Assembly: GCA_965243805.1 (NCBI GenBank)
Contig: OZ251577.1
Span: forward strand, 310,001 to 374,000
Reading direction: 5' to 3'
Origin: CATQHQ01 sp965243805
Lineage (GTDB): Bacteria > Gemmatimonadota > Gemmatimonadetes > Longimicrobiales > Gaopeijiaceae
Length of the DNA stretch: 64,000 nucleotides
The position numbers and the translations under genes are program-made. The notes below the pieces were generated by a model. That model was not told the DNA's origin. It did not search any database and saw only the letters and a program-made list of their open reading frames with translations. Positions 53,339 through 61,433 of the stretch are shown here, piece after piece; positions within the stretch are counted from its first letter, which is position 1; every line of letters starts with the position of its first letter.

Positions 53339-54489
53339 TGGGGCCCCAAGTACTTGAGGGCCAAGCAGGTGATGTCGTCGGACTGGGCAGCGTCTCCGGC
53401 GTGGACCTTCACGGCGTCCACCACGTAGCGCCTCACGTCGGCCGCGCTCGAACCCGCGCACTCGCTCAGCGCCTTGGCCAGGGCCTCCTCGCCGAACTCC
53501 TCGCCGGCCTCGTTCATCGCCTCGGTCACGCCGTCGGTGTAGAGGAAGAAGGTGTCGCCCGGTTCAAGCGAGATGCTGCCGCCGGGGAACACGAAGTCTG
53601 GGATCACGCCCAGCACTAGTCCCGACTCGCTCTCCACCTGCTCAACCTCCCCTGACGCCTTCACCACGAACGGCAGGTTGTGTCCTCCGTTGGCGTACTC
53701 CAGCAGCCCGCTCGCCGGGTCGAAGCTGGTGTAGAAGACCGTCACGAACATCGACTCCTCGTTGGACTCGGCCAGCAGGTCGTTCACCTCGGCCATGCAC
53801 TTGGTCGGGTCCGGATTGCCGATCGCCGTGCCCTTGACCAGTGTCCGGCTCACCATCATGAAGAGGGCGGCGGGCACCCCCTTGCCGGACACGTCGGCGA
53901 CCACCATCGCCAGCCGGTCGTTCTCGAGCTTGAAGAAGTCGTAGAAGTCGCCGCCCACCTCCTGCGCCGGCGTCATCCAGGCGTGGAGGTCGTAGCGGGG
54001 GTCGTCGGGGAAGTCGGTGGGCAGGATCGACTCCTGCATCTTCGCGGCCACCCCCAGCTCGCGCCGCAGCGCCACCAGCTCGTCCCTGGACTGAAGCGCG
54101 TCGCGCATCACCTGCAGGTGGGCCAGCGTCTTGGAGATCGTCGTCTCCAAGTCGTCGAAGTCGATCGGCTTGGTCACGAAGTCGAACGCGCCGCGATTCA
54201 TGGCGGTGCGGATGTTCTTCATGTCGCCGTACGCCGTGACGATCACCGCTCGAAGGTCGAGATGGAGGCTGTTGAGCTGGTGGAGCAGCGTCAGGCCGTC
54301 CATCTCCGGCATGTTGATGTCCGACAACACCATGTCGATGTCGTTGTGCGTCCGGAGCTTCTCGAGGGCCTGGACGCCGTTCTGGGCGAAGATCAGGTTC
54401 ATCTCGCCCTTCCGGATCCGCCGCCGGAACTTCTGGGTCAGGAGTATCTCCAGATCGGGCTCGTCGTCGACGACCAGAATCTTCGCCAT
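53335..54489 (-). CDS. response regulator with SpoIIE-type protein phosphatase
   Basis: A 384-aa two-domain regulator. The receiver domain (1-125) has VVDDEPD, phospho-acceptor Asp57 (SDINMPEMDG), Thr in VTAYGD and Lys in TKPIDF. After a coiled-coil linker, the PP2C/SpoIIE domain has EVGGDFYDFF, VADVSGKGVPAALFM, NGGHN, LYTDGVTEA and DDITCLAL, retaining the metal-binding aspartates. Such RsbU/RssB-like phosphatases dephosphorylate STAS anti-sigma antagonists. ATG at 54489 removes a 36-residue non-conserved extension. It heads the operon and is divergent from glnA. Confidence 0.92.
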   Translation of the reverse strand: MAKILVVDDEPDLEILLTQKFRRRIRKGEMNLIFAQNGVQALEKLRTHNDIDMVLSDINMPEMDGLTLLHQLNSLHLDLRAVIVTAYGDMKNIRTAMNRGAFDFVTKPIDFDDLETTISKTLAHLQVMRDALQSRDELVALRRELGVAAKMQESILPTDFPDDPRYDLHAWMTPAQEVGGDFYDFFKLENDRLAMVVADVSGKGVPAALFMMVSRTLVKGTAIGNPDPTKCMAEVNDLLAESNEESMFVTVFYTSFDPASGLLEYANGGHNLPFVVKASGEVEQVESESGLVLGVIPDFVFPGGSISLEPGDTFFLYTDGVTEAMNEAGEEFGEEALAKALSECAGSSAADVRRYVVDAVKVHAGDAAQSDDITCLALKYLGPQ

Positions 54490-54607
54490 TTCGGGCTCGC
54501 TCCGTGCCGGCCCCGCCCGTGTTCCTGTCGAGGGGCCCGTGCCAAGGGGAGGGTCAAGGGAATGCCGTCGTCCCCGTCGGACGACCGCTGCAACCAATCT
54601 AACCTTC

Positions 54608-54680
54608 GTCGGCGCACGCCGCTTGCCGTCGTCGGCGCACGCCGCTTGCCCCTGGCCGCCGTCAAGTCACGCCGCTGGCC
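54608..54680 (+). repeat. 23-bp period repeat upstream of glnA
   Basis: GTCGGCGCACGCCGCTTGCC occurs twice exactly (54608-54627 and 54631-54650), with a degenerate third copy (GTCAAGTCACGCCGCTGGCC, 54661-54680), ending 10 bases before the glnA -35 element. It could be a regulatory tandem site or neutral repeat. Confidence 0.75.
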
Positions 54681-54689
54681 CTTGGCGTG

Positions 54690-54718
54690 TGGACAGCCCC
54701 CCGAGAATTCTGTACAAT
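54690..54718 (+). promoter_or_regulatory. sigma-70 promoter of glnA
   Basis: TGGACA (54690-54695) and TACAAT (54713-54718) are separated by 17 bases, close to consensus and A+T-rich against the background. Transcription would start near 54725, leaving a leader of about 70 bases before the glnA ATG. Confidence 0.65.
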
Positions 54719-54793
54719 GTCGGATGCGCGGACCGGGAGCGCCCCGGCCGCCCCTGCCCCCTACCCCATCACATTGGAGCAGCCCAGAAGAAG

Positions 54794-56203
54794 ATGGCAG
54801 ACACCGACACAGTACTAGGGATGATCCGAGACCAGGACGTGGACTTCGTGGACCTGCGGTTCACCGACCCCCGCGGCCGCTGGCACCACGTCACCTTGAC
54901 GACGGACGCCTTCGACGAGGACGCCTTCGAGGACGGCGTCATGTTCGACGGCTCCTCCATCGCTGGATGGAAGAGCATCGACAAGTCCGACATGGCCCTC
55001 GTCCCGGACCCAGCCACCGCCGCCATGGACCCGTTCATGGCCGACAGGACGCTCTACCTGATCTGCAACGTCCACGAGCCCACCACCGGCGAGCGGTACT
55101 CCCGCTGCCCCCGCTCCACCGCTCGGGACGCGGAGGCGTACCTGGCCTTCTCGGGGATCGGCGACACGGCGTACTTCGGCCCGGAGCCCGAGTTCTTCCT
55201 CTTCGACGACGTGCGGTTCGGCGTGGAGCCCAACCACTCCTTCTTCCGCCTCGACGACGTGGAGGGACCGTACAACACGGGGAGCGCCCTGCCAGGCGGC
55301 AACAAGGGCCACCGACCCCGCACCAAGGGCGGCTACTTCCCCCTCCCGCCAGTGGACTCGGTCCAGAACGTCCGCAGCGACATGCTCAAGGCGCTCAATC
55401 AGGCCGGCGTCGCGGTGGAGAAGCACCACCACGAGGTGGCGGCCAGCCAGCACGAGCTGGGGATCGTCTTCGCGCCGATGACGCTGATGGGCGACAAGCT
55501 CCAGGTCTACCGCTACGTGGTGCTGAACGTCGCGGCACGTCACGGCAAGACGGCCACCTTCATGCCCAAGCCCGTGGTCGGCGACAACGGCTCCGGGATG
55601 CACTGCAACCAGTCCGTCTGGAAGGACAACGAGAACCAGTTCTCGGGGACGGGCTACGCCGACCTGTCGGAGACGGCGCTCCACTACATCGGCGGGATCA
55701 TGAAGCACGCCCGGGCCATCAACGCCTTCTCCAACCCGAGCACGAACAGCTACAAGCGCCTCGTGCCCGGCTTCGAGGCTCCGGTGCTCCTGGCCTACTC
55801 GGCCCGCAATCGCTCCGCCTCCTGCCGCATCCCCCACGTCGCGTCGGCCAAGGCCCGGCGTGTCGAAGTCCGCTTCCCGGACCCGACCGCCAACCCGTAC
55901 CTGGCGTTCTCGGCGATGCTCATGGCCGGGCTGGACGGCATCGAGAACCGGCTCGACCCCGGTCCGCCGATGGACAAGGACCTCTACGCCCTCCCGCCGG
56001 AGGAGCTGAAGGACATCCCCACCGTCTCCCACTCGCTGCGAGACGCGATGGAGGCGCTGGAGGCGGACCACGAGTTCCTCACTCGGGGCGACGTCTTCAC
56101 GAAGGACCAGATCGACGCCTACATCGAGCTGAAGATGGACGAGGTGGTGCGCTTCGAGCAGGCGCCTCACCCGGTCGAGTACGACATGTACTTCTCGCCT
56201 TGA
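54794..56203 (+). CDS. glnA: glutamine synthetase type I
   Basis: A 469-aa GSI-type glutamine synthetase making glutamine from glutamate, ammonia and ATP. It has the beta-grasp signature FDGSSIAGWKSI, the metal ligand segment FGPEPEFFLFDD, MPKPVVGDNGSGMHCNQS, NRSASCRIP, and the adenylylation loop DKDLYALPPEEL with Tyr398 as the modifiable residue. The start follows AGAAGAAG closely. glnE is 7 bases downstream, so the enzyme and its covalent regulator are co-expressed. Confidence 0.97.
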   Translation: MADTDTVLGMIRDQDVDFVDLRFTDPRGRWHHVTLTTDAFDEDAFEDGVMFDGSSIAGWKSIDKSDMALVPDPATAAMDPFMADRTLYLICNVHEPTTGERYSRCPRSTARDAEAYLAFSGIGDTAYFGPEPEFFLFDDVRFGVEPNHSFFRLDDVEGPYNTGSALPGGNKGHRPRTKGGYFPLPPVDSVQNVRSDMLKALNQAGVAVEKHHHEVAASQHELGIVFAPMTLMGDKLQVYRYVVLNVAARHGKTATFMPKPVVGDNGSGMHCNQSVWKDNENQFSGTGYADLSETALHYIGGIMKHARAINAFSNPSTNSYKRLVPGFEAPVLLAYSARNRSASCRIPHVASAKARRVEVRFPDPTANPYLAFSAMLMAGLDGIENRLDPGPPMDKDLYALPPEELKDIPTVSHSLRDAMEALEADHEFLTRGDVFTKDQIDAYIELKMDEVVRFEQAPHPVEYDMYFSP

Positions 56204-56210
56204 CGGGAGC

Positions 56211-59168
56211 GTGACGACGGACAGCGTCCTTGCCGTCGCGGCGTCCGCCCCTGGGTTCGACGCTCTGCGCGGACACAGGAAGGATGCCGGGGCGGCGGGC
56301 TTGTCGCGCTTGCGCGACGCCGCCGAGCGAGGGAAGAAGGCGGCTCTCGGGGAGGCTCTCGGCTCCCCCGAGGGCCGGACCTTCTTCTCGTTTCTGCTGG
56401 GGAACAGCCCCTACCTGACCCGACTGCTGCTCCGCGATGTGGAGTTCGCCCAGGCGCTGGTGGAGGAGTCTCCCGACGCGGTTGCCGGGAAGATCCGCAG
56501 CGACCTGGCAGAGGCGAACCCGACGATGACCAGGGACCAGCTCATGAAGTTCCTGCGCTTCCAGCGGAGTCGGGTGGCGATCGTCGCGGCAGCGTACGAC
56601 TGCTTCGGTGTGGCCGACGTGATGGAGTGCTGCGGACTCCTCTCCGACATGGCCGACCACGCGGTTCGGCTGGCAGTCTCCCACTTGCTCTTGGACCGGG
56701 TTCGGCGCGACGAGCTGGAGCTGCCCGACGAGGATTCGCCTGGCGGCAGCAGACGCTGGGGGTACTTCGCACTGGCGATGGGCAAGCACGGCTCGCGGGA
56801 ACTCAACTACTCCTCCGACATCGACTTGGTGGTCCTCTACGATCCGGAGGCGGTCCGCTACACCGGCTCGCGCAGCTTGCGGGATTGCTTCGTCCGAGTC
56901 ACCCGGGACTTGGCCCGGATCCTGCAGGCGCGCACCGGCGACGGATACGTCTTCCGCACCGACCTGCGCCTCCGCCCCGACGCGTCCTCCACGCCGCCGG
57001 CGATCGAAGTGGATTTCGCGCTGAACTACTACAACACCTTCGGGCGCACCTGGGAGCGAGCGGCCCTCATCAAGGCGCGTCCCGTGGGCGGCGATCTGGC
57101 GGCGGGCAGGGATTTCCTCTCGCGGCTGTCGCCCTTCGTGTGGGACGAGGGACTCGACTTCACCTCGGTGGAGGAGATCCGCTCCATGAGCCAGCAGATT
57201 CACGACTTCCACGGGCACGGCGCCGTCACCGCGGCGGGCCACGACGTGAAGCTGGGACGGGGCGGCATCCGCGAGATCGAGTTCTTCGTGCACATGCACC
57301 AGCTGGCCTACGGAAGCCGCAACCGCAGGCTGCGGGGCGCGGGGCTGCTGTCGATGCTTGAGACGTTGGAGGATGAGAACCACATCCTGCCCCGCGAGGC
57401 GGCCACGCTTCGGGACGGCTACCTGCTGTTGCGTCGCGTCGAGCACCGCCTCCAGATGATCAACGACGACCAGACCCAGAAGCTCCCCGATGCCGCCGAC
57501 GGACTGGAACACGTGGCCGCGTTCATGGGACTTGCCTCCGCCGACGAGCTGTCGTCGGTCGTGGAGCGGGTCGCAACGGAGGTCCACGACCTCTACCGCA
57601 CCCGCTTCAACGTCCCCGAGAGCGAGCAGGACATCACCGCGTCGATCTTGGAGGGGCCGGAGGGCTCCCAGGACGCCATCGACGAGCTGGAGGCCGCCGG
57701 CTTCGCCCGCGCGCTGACGGCGGTGGAGATCTTCCGGGGCTGGGCCGAGGGCCGCTACGACTCCACCAGCTCGGAGCGGGCGCGGACGATCATCCGCGAG
57801 ATTCTGCACGAGATCATCGCCGCGCTCGGCCGCACTCCCGACCCGGACCGGGCCTTGGCCCGGATGGACAAGTTCCTGGACACCCTGCCGGAAGACGTCT
57901 CCTTCTTCTCCATGCTCCGGGCGAATACTTGGCTGCTGAACCTCATCGCCGTCGTGATGGGAAGCGCCCCCAGGATCGCCGACACGCTGGGCGCTCATCC
58001 CCGTCTCCTGAAGGCGGTCCTGGACCCGGCGTTCTTCCTTCCGCTTCCTGGCCGAGAGTTCCTGGCGACGGAGCTGGATGAACATCTGGAGGAGGCTGCT
58101 GACGAGGAGGACCGTGGGGCGCGGGTGGCGGCTTGGGCGGACGACCGTCGCTTTCAGGTCGGCGTCCAGACGCTGCAGAACCTAGTCACGGTGGACGAGG
58201 CGTCCGCGTCCCTCTCCCACATCGCCGAAGTGGCGATCGACGTCCTCCTCCGGGAGACGCTGGCGAGCCTCCGCGAGCCCCACGGCGAGGTGCCCGGGAG
58301 CGCGTGCGCCGTGGTGGCTATGGGGAAGCTGGGCGCCCTGGAGATGACCTTCGAGTCCGATCTGGACCTTCTCTTCGTCGTCGACGTGGAGGATGAAACC
58401 GCGACGAGCACGGGACCCAAGCCCCTCGACGCGCGACGCTACTACGCCCGGGCGGCCCAGCGGCTGATCGCGGCCCTCCAGGTTCGTTCGGCCGCTGGAA
58501 AGCTCTACGAAGTGGACATGAGGCTGCGCCCCTCCGGCGAGAGCGGGCCGCTGGCGACCACCCTTCGCGCCTTCCGGGAGTACCATGACGGCGCCGCGTG
58601 GACATGGGAGCACATGTCCCTCACACGGGCCCGGGTCGTGGCCGGAGACGCCGACGCCATGGCGACCGTCGAAGCCGAGATCCGGGGAGTCCTGACCCGT
58701 TCACGCGACCCGGACCGGCTGCTCCTGGACGTATCGGAGATGCGCCAGCGAATCGCCGCCGAGTACCCGTCGGCCGAGCCCTTCGAGCTCAAGTACGTAC
58801 GCGGAGGACTTGTCGACCTGGAGTTCGTCGCCCAGTATCTTCAGCTGCTTCACGCCAGCCAGCATCCGCAAGCACTAGCGGGCGGCACGATCGCATGCTT
58901 CCAGGCCCTGGCGGCCGTCGGGGTCCTGGACGCCGGGGAGGCGAGCTTCTTGGCCGACGCTGTGCGGATGCAGCGTTCGATCCAGGCGCTTCTGAGGTTG
59001 GCGTGGAGCCGCAGCGACGCTGTGCGGTCGGCCCCGGAAGCGCTTCGCAGCAAGCTGGCCAACGCCCTCGAATGCGACGACTTCGACGAGCTGGAGTCCA
59101 AGTTGCGAAGCACCCAGGAGCAAGTGTACCACGCCTTCCGTCGCCATGTCGGCCGGGATGTCGCATGA
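56211..59168 (+). CDS. glnE: glutamine synthetase adenylyltransferase/adenylyl-removing enzyme
   Basis: A 985-aa bifunctional GlnE with two nucleotidyltransferase domains. The N-terminal adenylyl-remover has GKHGSRELNYSSDIDL (191-206, Asp203/Asp205 metal ligands) and the C-terminal adenylyltransferase has GKLGALEMTFESDLDL (705-720, Asp717/Asp719). The usual helical regulatory region lies between. It sets glutamine synthetase activity according to PII and glutamine. It begins at GTG 56211 just after glnA. No glnB is seen in the window. Confidence 0.95.
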   Translation: MTTDSVLAVAASAPGFDALRGHRKDAGAAGLSRLRDAAERGKKAALGEALGSPEGRTFFSFLLGNSPYLTRLLLRDVEFAQALVEESPDAVAGKIRSDLAEANPTMTRDQLMKFLRFQRSRVAIVAAAYDCFGVADVMECCGLLSDMADHAVRLAVSHLLLDRVRRDELELPDEDSPGGSRRWGYFALAMGKHGSRELNYSSDIDLVVLYDPEAVRYTGSRSLRDCFVRVTRDLARILQARTGDGYVFRTDLRLRPDASSTPPAIEVDFALNYYNTFGRTWERAALIKARPVGGDLAAGRDFLSRLSPFVWDEGLDFTSVEEIRSMSQQIHDFHGHGAVTAAGHDVKLGRGGIREIEFFVHMHQLAYGSRNRRLRGAGLLSMLETLEDENHILPREAATLRDGYLLLRRVEHRLQMINDDQTQKLPDAADGLEHVAAFMGLASADELSSVVERVATEVHDLYRTRFNVPESEQDITASILEGPEGSQDAIDELEAAGFARALTAVEIFRGWAEGRYDSTSSERARTIIREILHEIIAALGRTPDPDRALARMDKFLDTLPEDVSFFSMLRANTWLLNLIAVVMGSAPRIADTLGAHPRLLKAVLDPAFFLPLPGREFLATELDEHLEEAADEEDRGARVAAWADDRRFQVGVQTLQNLVTVDEASASLSHIAEVAIDVLLRETLASLREPHGEVPGSACAVVAMGKLGALEMTFESDLDLLFVVDVEDETATSTGPKPLDARRYYARAAQRLIAALQVRSAAGKLYEVDMRLRPSGESGPLATTLRAFREYHDGAAWTWEHMSLTRARVVAGDADAMATVEAEIRGVLTRSRDPDRLLLDVSEMRQRIAAEYPSAEPFELKYVRGGLVDLEFVAQYLQLLHASQHPQALAGGTIACFQALAAVGVLDAGEASFLADAVRMQRSIQALLRLAWSRSDAVRSAPEALRSKLANALECDDFDELESKLRSTQEQVYHAFRRHVGRDVA

Positions 59169-59187
59169 GGCGGGAAGCTCGGCCCGG

Positions 59188-59646
59188 ATGACAAAGCGAT
59201 TGCGCTCCACGGTGGAAACGGACGTGAAGCTCGAGGACACGGAGCCCAGGCGCGTGCTGGGCCTGTTCACCGAGTTCGCCGACGAGCACGGACTCGACGC
59301 CCAGATGGCCCAGCGCTTCGAGCTCGCCCTCGACGAGGTCCTGACCAACGTGGTGAGCTACGCCTTCCCTGAAGGCGCCGAAGACACGAAGATTGGGGTG
59401 ACGATGGAGTTGGACGACGGATGGCTGAGGGTACGGGTCCAGGACAACGGACCCGCCTTCGATCCGCTGCACGACGCCCAGGAACCCGATCTCTCCCTCG
59501 ATGCCGACCACCGGCCCATCGGCGGCCTCGGTATCTTTCTCGCCAAGACATTCGTCCATACACTGACATACGAGCGGACGGACGGATGCAACCGCCTCAC
59601 CCTCTCACAGCCCATAGGGGCATCCCCGGAGAACAGCAATCCATGA
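59188..59646 (+). CDS. RsbW/SpoIIAB-like anti-sigma ATP-binding kinase
   Basis: A 152-aa GHKL ATPase of the HATPase_c_2 (RsbW) type. The N-box is ELALDEVLTNVVSYAF, the G1 box VQDNGPAFDP and the G2 region GGLGIFLAKTF. It is a serine kinase that could phosphorylate the STAS protein encoded next, with which it overlaps by 4 bases (ATGA). ATG at 59188 is outside glnE; ATG 59158 would overlap glnE by 11 bases. No sigma factor gene lies in the window, so the target is unknown. Confidence 0.88.
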   Translation: MTKRLRSTVETDVKLEDTEPRRVLGLFTEFADEHGLDAQMAQRFELALDEVLTNVVSYAFPEGAEDTKIGVTMELDDGWLRVRVQDNGPAFDPLHDAQEPDLSLDADHRPIGGLGIFLAKTFVHTLTYERTDGCNRLTLSQPIGASPENSNP

Positions 59647-59987
59647 ACGTGACGACGCATCAGGACCCCGGCAGCAACCTGGCGGTGGCCGCGGTTGACG
59701 GCCGGGTCGACTCCGCCAACGCCAAGGACCTGGACCAGGCGCTCAGCGACATCATCGACGGGGGCGCGAGCCGCTTGGTGGTGGACTGCGCCGACCTCAG
59801 CTACATCAGCAGCGCAGGCCTCCGGGCCCTCCTGGTCGCCATCAAGAAGACCAACGCGGCGGGCGGCGGCGTGGCGATGTGCCACGTCCCCCAGCACATC
59901 AACGAGGTACTGGAGGTCAGCGGCTTCACCCGCCTGACCAAGGTCTTCAGGAGCAAGCAGGAAGCCGAAGCCAGCTTCCGGAGCTAG
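59643..59987 (+). CDS. STAS-domain anti-sigma factor antagonist
   Basis: A 114-aa STAS protein of the SpoIIAA/RsbV type. It has VDGRVDSANAKDLDQAL, VVDCADLSYISSAGLRALL with the phosphorylatable Ser56/Ser57, and MCHVPQHINEVLEVSGF. When dephosphorylated (possibly by the SpoIIE-type phosphatase at 53335-54489) it would sequester its partner kinase. It is translationally coupled to the RsbW-like gene. Confidence 0.92.
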   Translation: MNVTTHQDPGSNLAVAAVDGRVDSANAKDLDQALSDIIDGGASRLVVDCADLSYISSAGLRALLVAIKKTNAAGGGVAMCHVPQHINEVLEVSGFTRLTKVFRSKQEAEASFRS

Positions 59988-60002
59988 CTCCCGCTTCTGG
60001 GG

Positions 60003-60055
60003 CTGGGGGCTAGCTCGTCCGCGCCCGCCCCTGCTCGAAGAGCACCAGCCCCCGG
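60003..60055. terminator. GC-rich inverted repeat between STAS and porin genes
   Basis: CTGGGGGCT (60003-60011) can pair with AGCCCCCGG (60047-60055, one wobble) across a 35-base loop, between the ends of convergent genes. A bidirectional terminator is possible but there is no T-run on either side; it overlaps the stop-anchored repeats of the porin. Confidence 0.25.
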
Positions 60056-60079
60056 GCTAGAACCACCAGCCCCGCTAGA
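60039..60079 (-). repeat. 18-21-bp repeat starting at the porin stop codon
   Basis: On the minus strand TTCTAGCGGGGCTGGTGG is followed by TTCTAGCCCGGGGGCTGGTGC; the first TAG is the porin stop codon. A second, spaced copy of GCTAGCTC also follows the STAS stop on the other strand. Confidence 0.7.
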
Positions 60080-61142
60080 AGAAGGTGAACGCCTGGACCT
60101 TGAAGGACCACTCGGTCTGGTCCTCGATGGTCCGGTAGAAGTCCAGGTTCGCCGAGATGCCGTTTCGGCCCGCGGCGTAGAGCATGAGGCCGGGCGTGAC
60201 CACTAGGCCGCTCACGTTCATGCCGTCCTGGTCTTCGGTGCTGGCCCAGCTCAGCCTGATGAGGGGCTCCACGGCGGCGAAGGCCCGCTCCTCCGCCAGG
60301 GGCATGTACCACAGGCCCATCACCTGGAAGGCCGAGAAGCCGGCGTCGTCGTTCACCTTCCAGTTGCGGCCAGTCGTTCCGTTGACCAGCAGATGGGGGC
60401 CGTTGCGCCAACTCCCCACCTCCAGCTCCATGCCGTAGGCGGGAACCCGCATGTTCTGCCCCTCGGAGCCCACGGTCTCGTCCATCGCCAGGTACCCGGA
60501 CAGCCGGCTGCTCTCGCCGAAGAAGTAGGAGAGGCGGCCCGAGGCGGACTTGCCGCCGTTGACGTCCTTCTTGCTGATTCCCTCGCCGTTGGTCAGGGTG
60601 AAGCGATAGCCCAGGCGCCGGTTCGCAAAGCGGCCAGTGGCCAGGATTCCCGGTTCGTACCCGTCCAGGCCCAGGCCGAAGGTGAACTTGCCGAACGAGC
60701 ACACGCCGCCCACGCCGGGGCACTCGTCGATTCCCGTGACGCGCCCGTCCCGCTCGATGAGGGGCAGGTCGGCGTTGGCCGCCAGCCAGAAGTACGACAC
60801 GGCCCGCTTGAACTGGCCGATCTGGAGCTGGAAGGACTCGGAGGGCGTCAACGCCAGGTAGGCTTCCAGGGTCGTGGACCCCTGGGCGTCGAACTGCAGC
60901 CGTCCGCCGACCAGGTCGTTCAGGGAGCCGTCGATCGTCACCCAGGCCCTGCGGATGAAGAAGGTGGAGGGCGCTGCGCTGGGACCAGGCACCTCGTACT
61001 GGGCCTGGACCCGAGCGCCCAGTGTGACGCTGGAGCCGTTGCGAGCGCTGAAGGTCTGGGCGTCGGCGGGGGCTGTCGCGACGGCAACCAGGGCCAACGC
61101 TGCCAGAGTGCGCGCCGACTGTCGGAGGGCGAGGTGGGTCAT
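60075..61142 (-). CDS. phosphate-selective porin O/P-like outer membrane protein
   Basis: A 355-aa exported beta-barrel protein. A signal peptide ends near APADAQ, the barrel opens with VTLGARVQAQYEV, then FFIRRAWVTIDGSLNDLVGGRLQFD, a typical porin O/P start. Alternating amphipathic strands follow, and the last residues VQAFTFF end in Phe as needed for BAM insertion. A Cys pair (CPGVGGVC) is in a predicted loop. It is next to amt, divergently transcribed; the substrate could be phosphate or another anion. Confidence 0.82.
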   Translation of the reverse strand: MTHLALRQSARTLAALALVAVATAPADAQTFSARNGSSVTLGARVQAQYEVPGPSAAPSTFFIRRAWVTIDGSLNDLVGGRLQFDAQGSTTLEAYLALTPSESFQLQIGQFKRAVSYFWLAANADLPLIERDGRVTGIDECPGVGGVCSFGKFTFGLGLDGYEPGILATGRFANRRLGYRFTLTNGEGISKKDVNGGKSASGRLSYFFGESSRLSGYLAMDETVGSEGQNMRVPAYGMELEVGSWRNGPHLLVNGTTGRNWKVNDDAGFSAFQVMGLWYMPLAEERAFAAVEPLIRLSWASTEDQDGMNVSGLVVTPGLMLYAAGRNGISANLDFYRTIEDQTEWSFKVQAFTFF

Positions 61143-61214
61143 GTAGGGATTCGTCCTTGGATGGGGATGCGGAGCGGCATGGAACCAAGTCGGAGAAATC
61201 TAATCTCCAACCTC

Positions 61215-61294
61215 CCGTTGGGCGAATCCCGGCCTCCCTCGGCGAACCCAGCCTCCTTCAGGCGAACCCCGGCCTTCGTTGGGCGAACCCGGCC
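61215..61294 (+). repeat. 19-20-bp imperfect repeat upstream of amt
   Basis: About four copies of a GGGCGAAYCCCGGCCTYC-type unit lie in the divergent region between the porin and amt, upstream of the candidate amt promoter. A small GGAGA/TCTCC inverted repeat precedes it (61192-61208). Confidence 0.7.
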
Positions 61295-61318
61295 AAGCGC
61301 TCGGGAAGCCGGGCGGGC

Positions 61319-61346
61319 TTGCGGCCTGGGCAGGAAGTCTTATGAT
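61319..61346 (+). promoter_or_regulatory. candidate promoter of amt
   Basis: TTGCGG (61319-61324) and TATGAT (61341-61346) are separated by 16 bases; the -10 matches consensus at five of six positions. The leader to the amt ATG would be about 80 bases. No sigma-54 element was seen. Confidence 0.5.
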
Positions 61347-61433
61347 GACCCGTTCGCCTCTTCGCTCGTTTCGCTGAGCGCACCCCCATCAGCTCCCTCC
61401 CCCCTATTCGGAGAGCATCAGGAGACACAGCAC

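Larger units (their letters stand above)
54490..54793. other. divergent intergenic region between the regulator operon and glnA
   Basis: A 304-base region without a gene. It contains a 23-base-period repeat at 54608-54680 and a good sigma-70 promoter for glnA at 54690-54718; I see no clear promoter for the leftward operon and no riboswitch. Confidence 0.7.
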
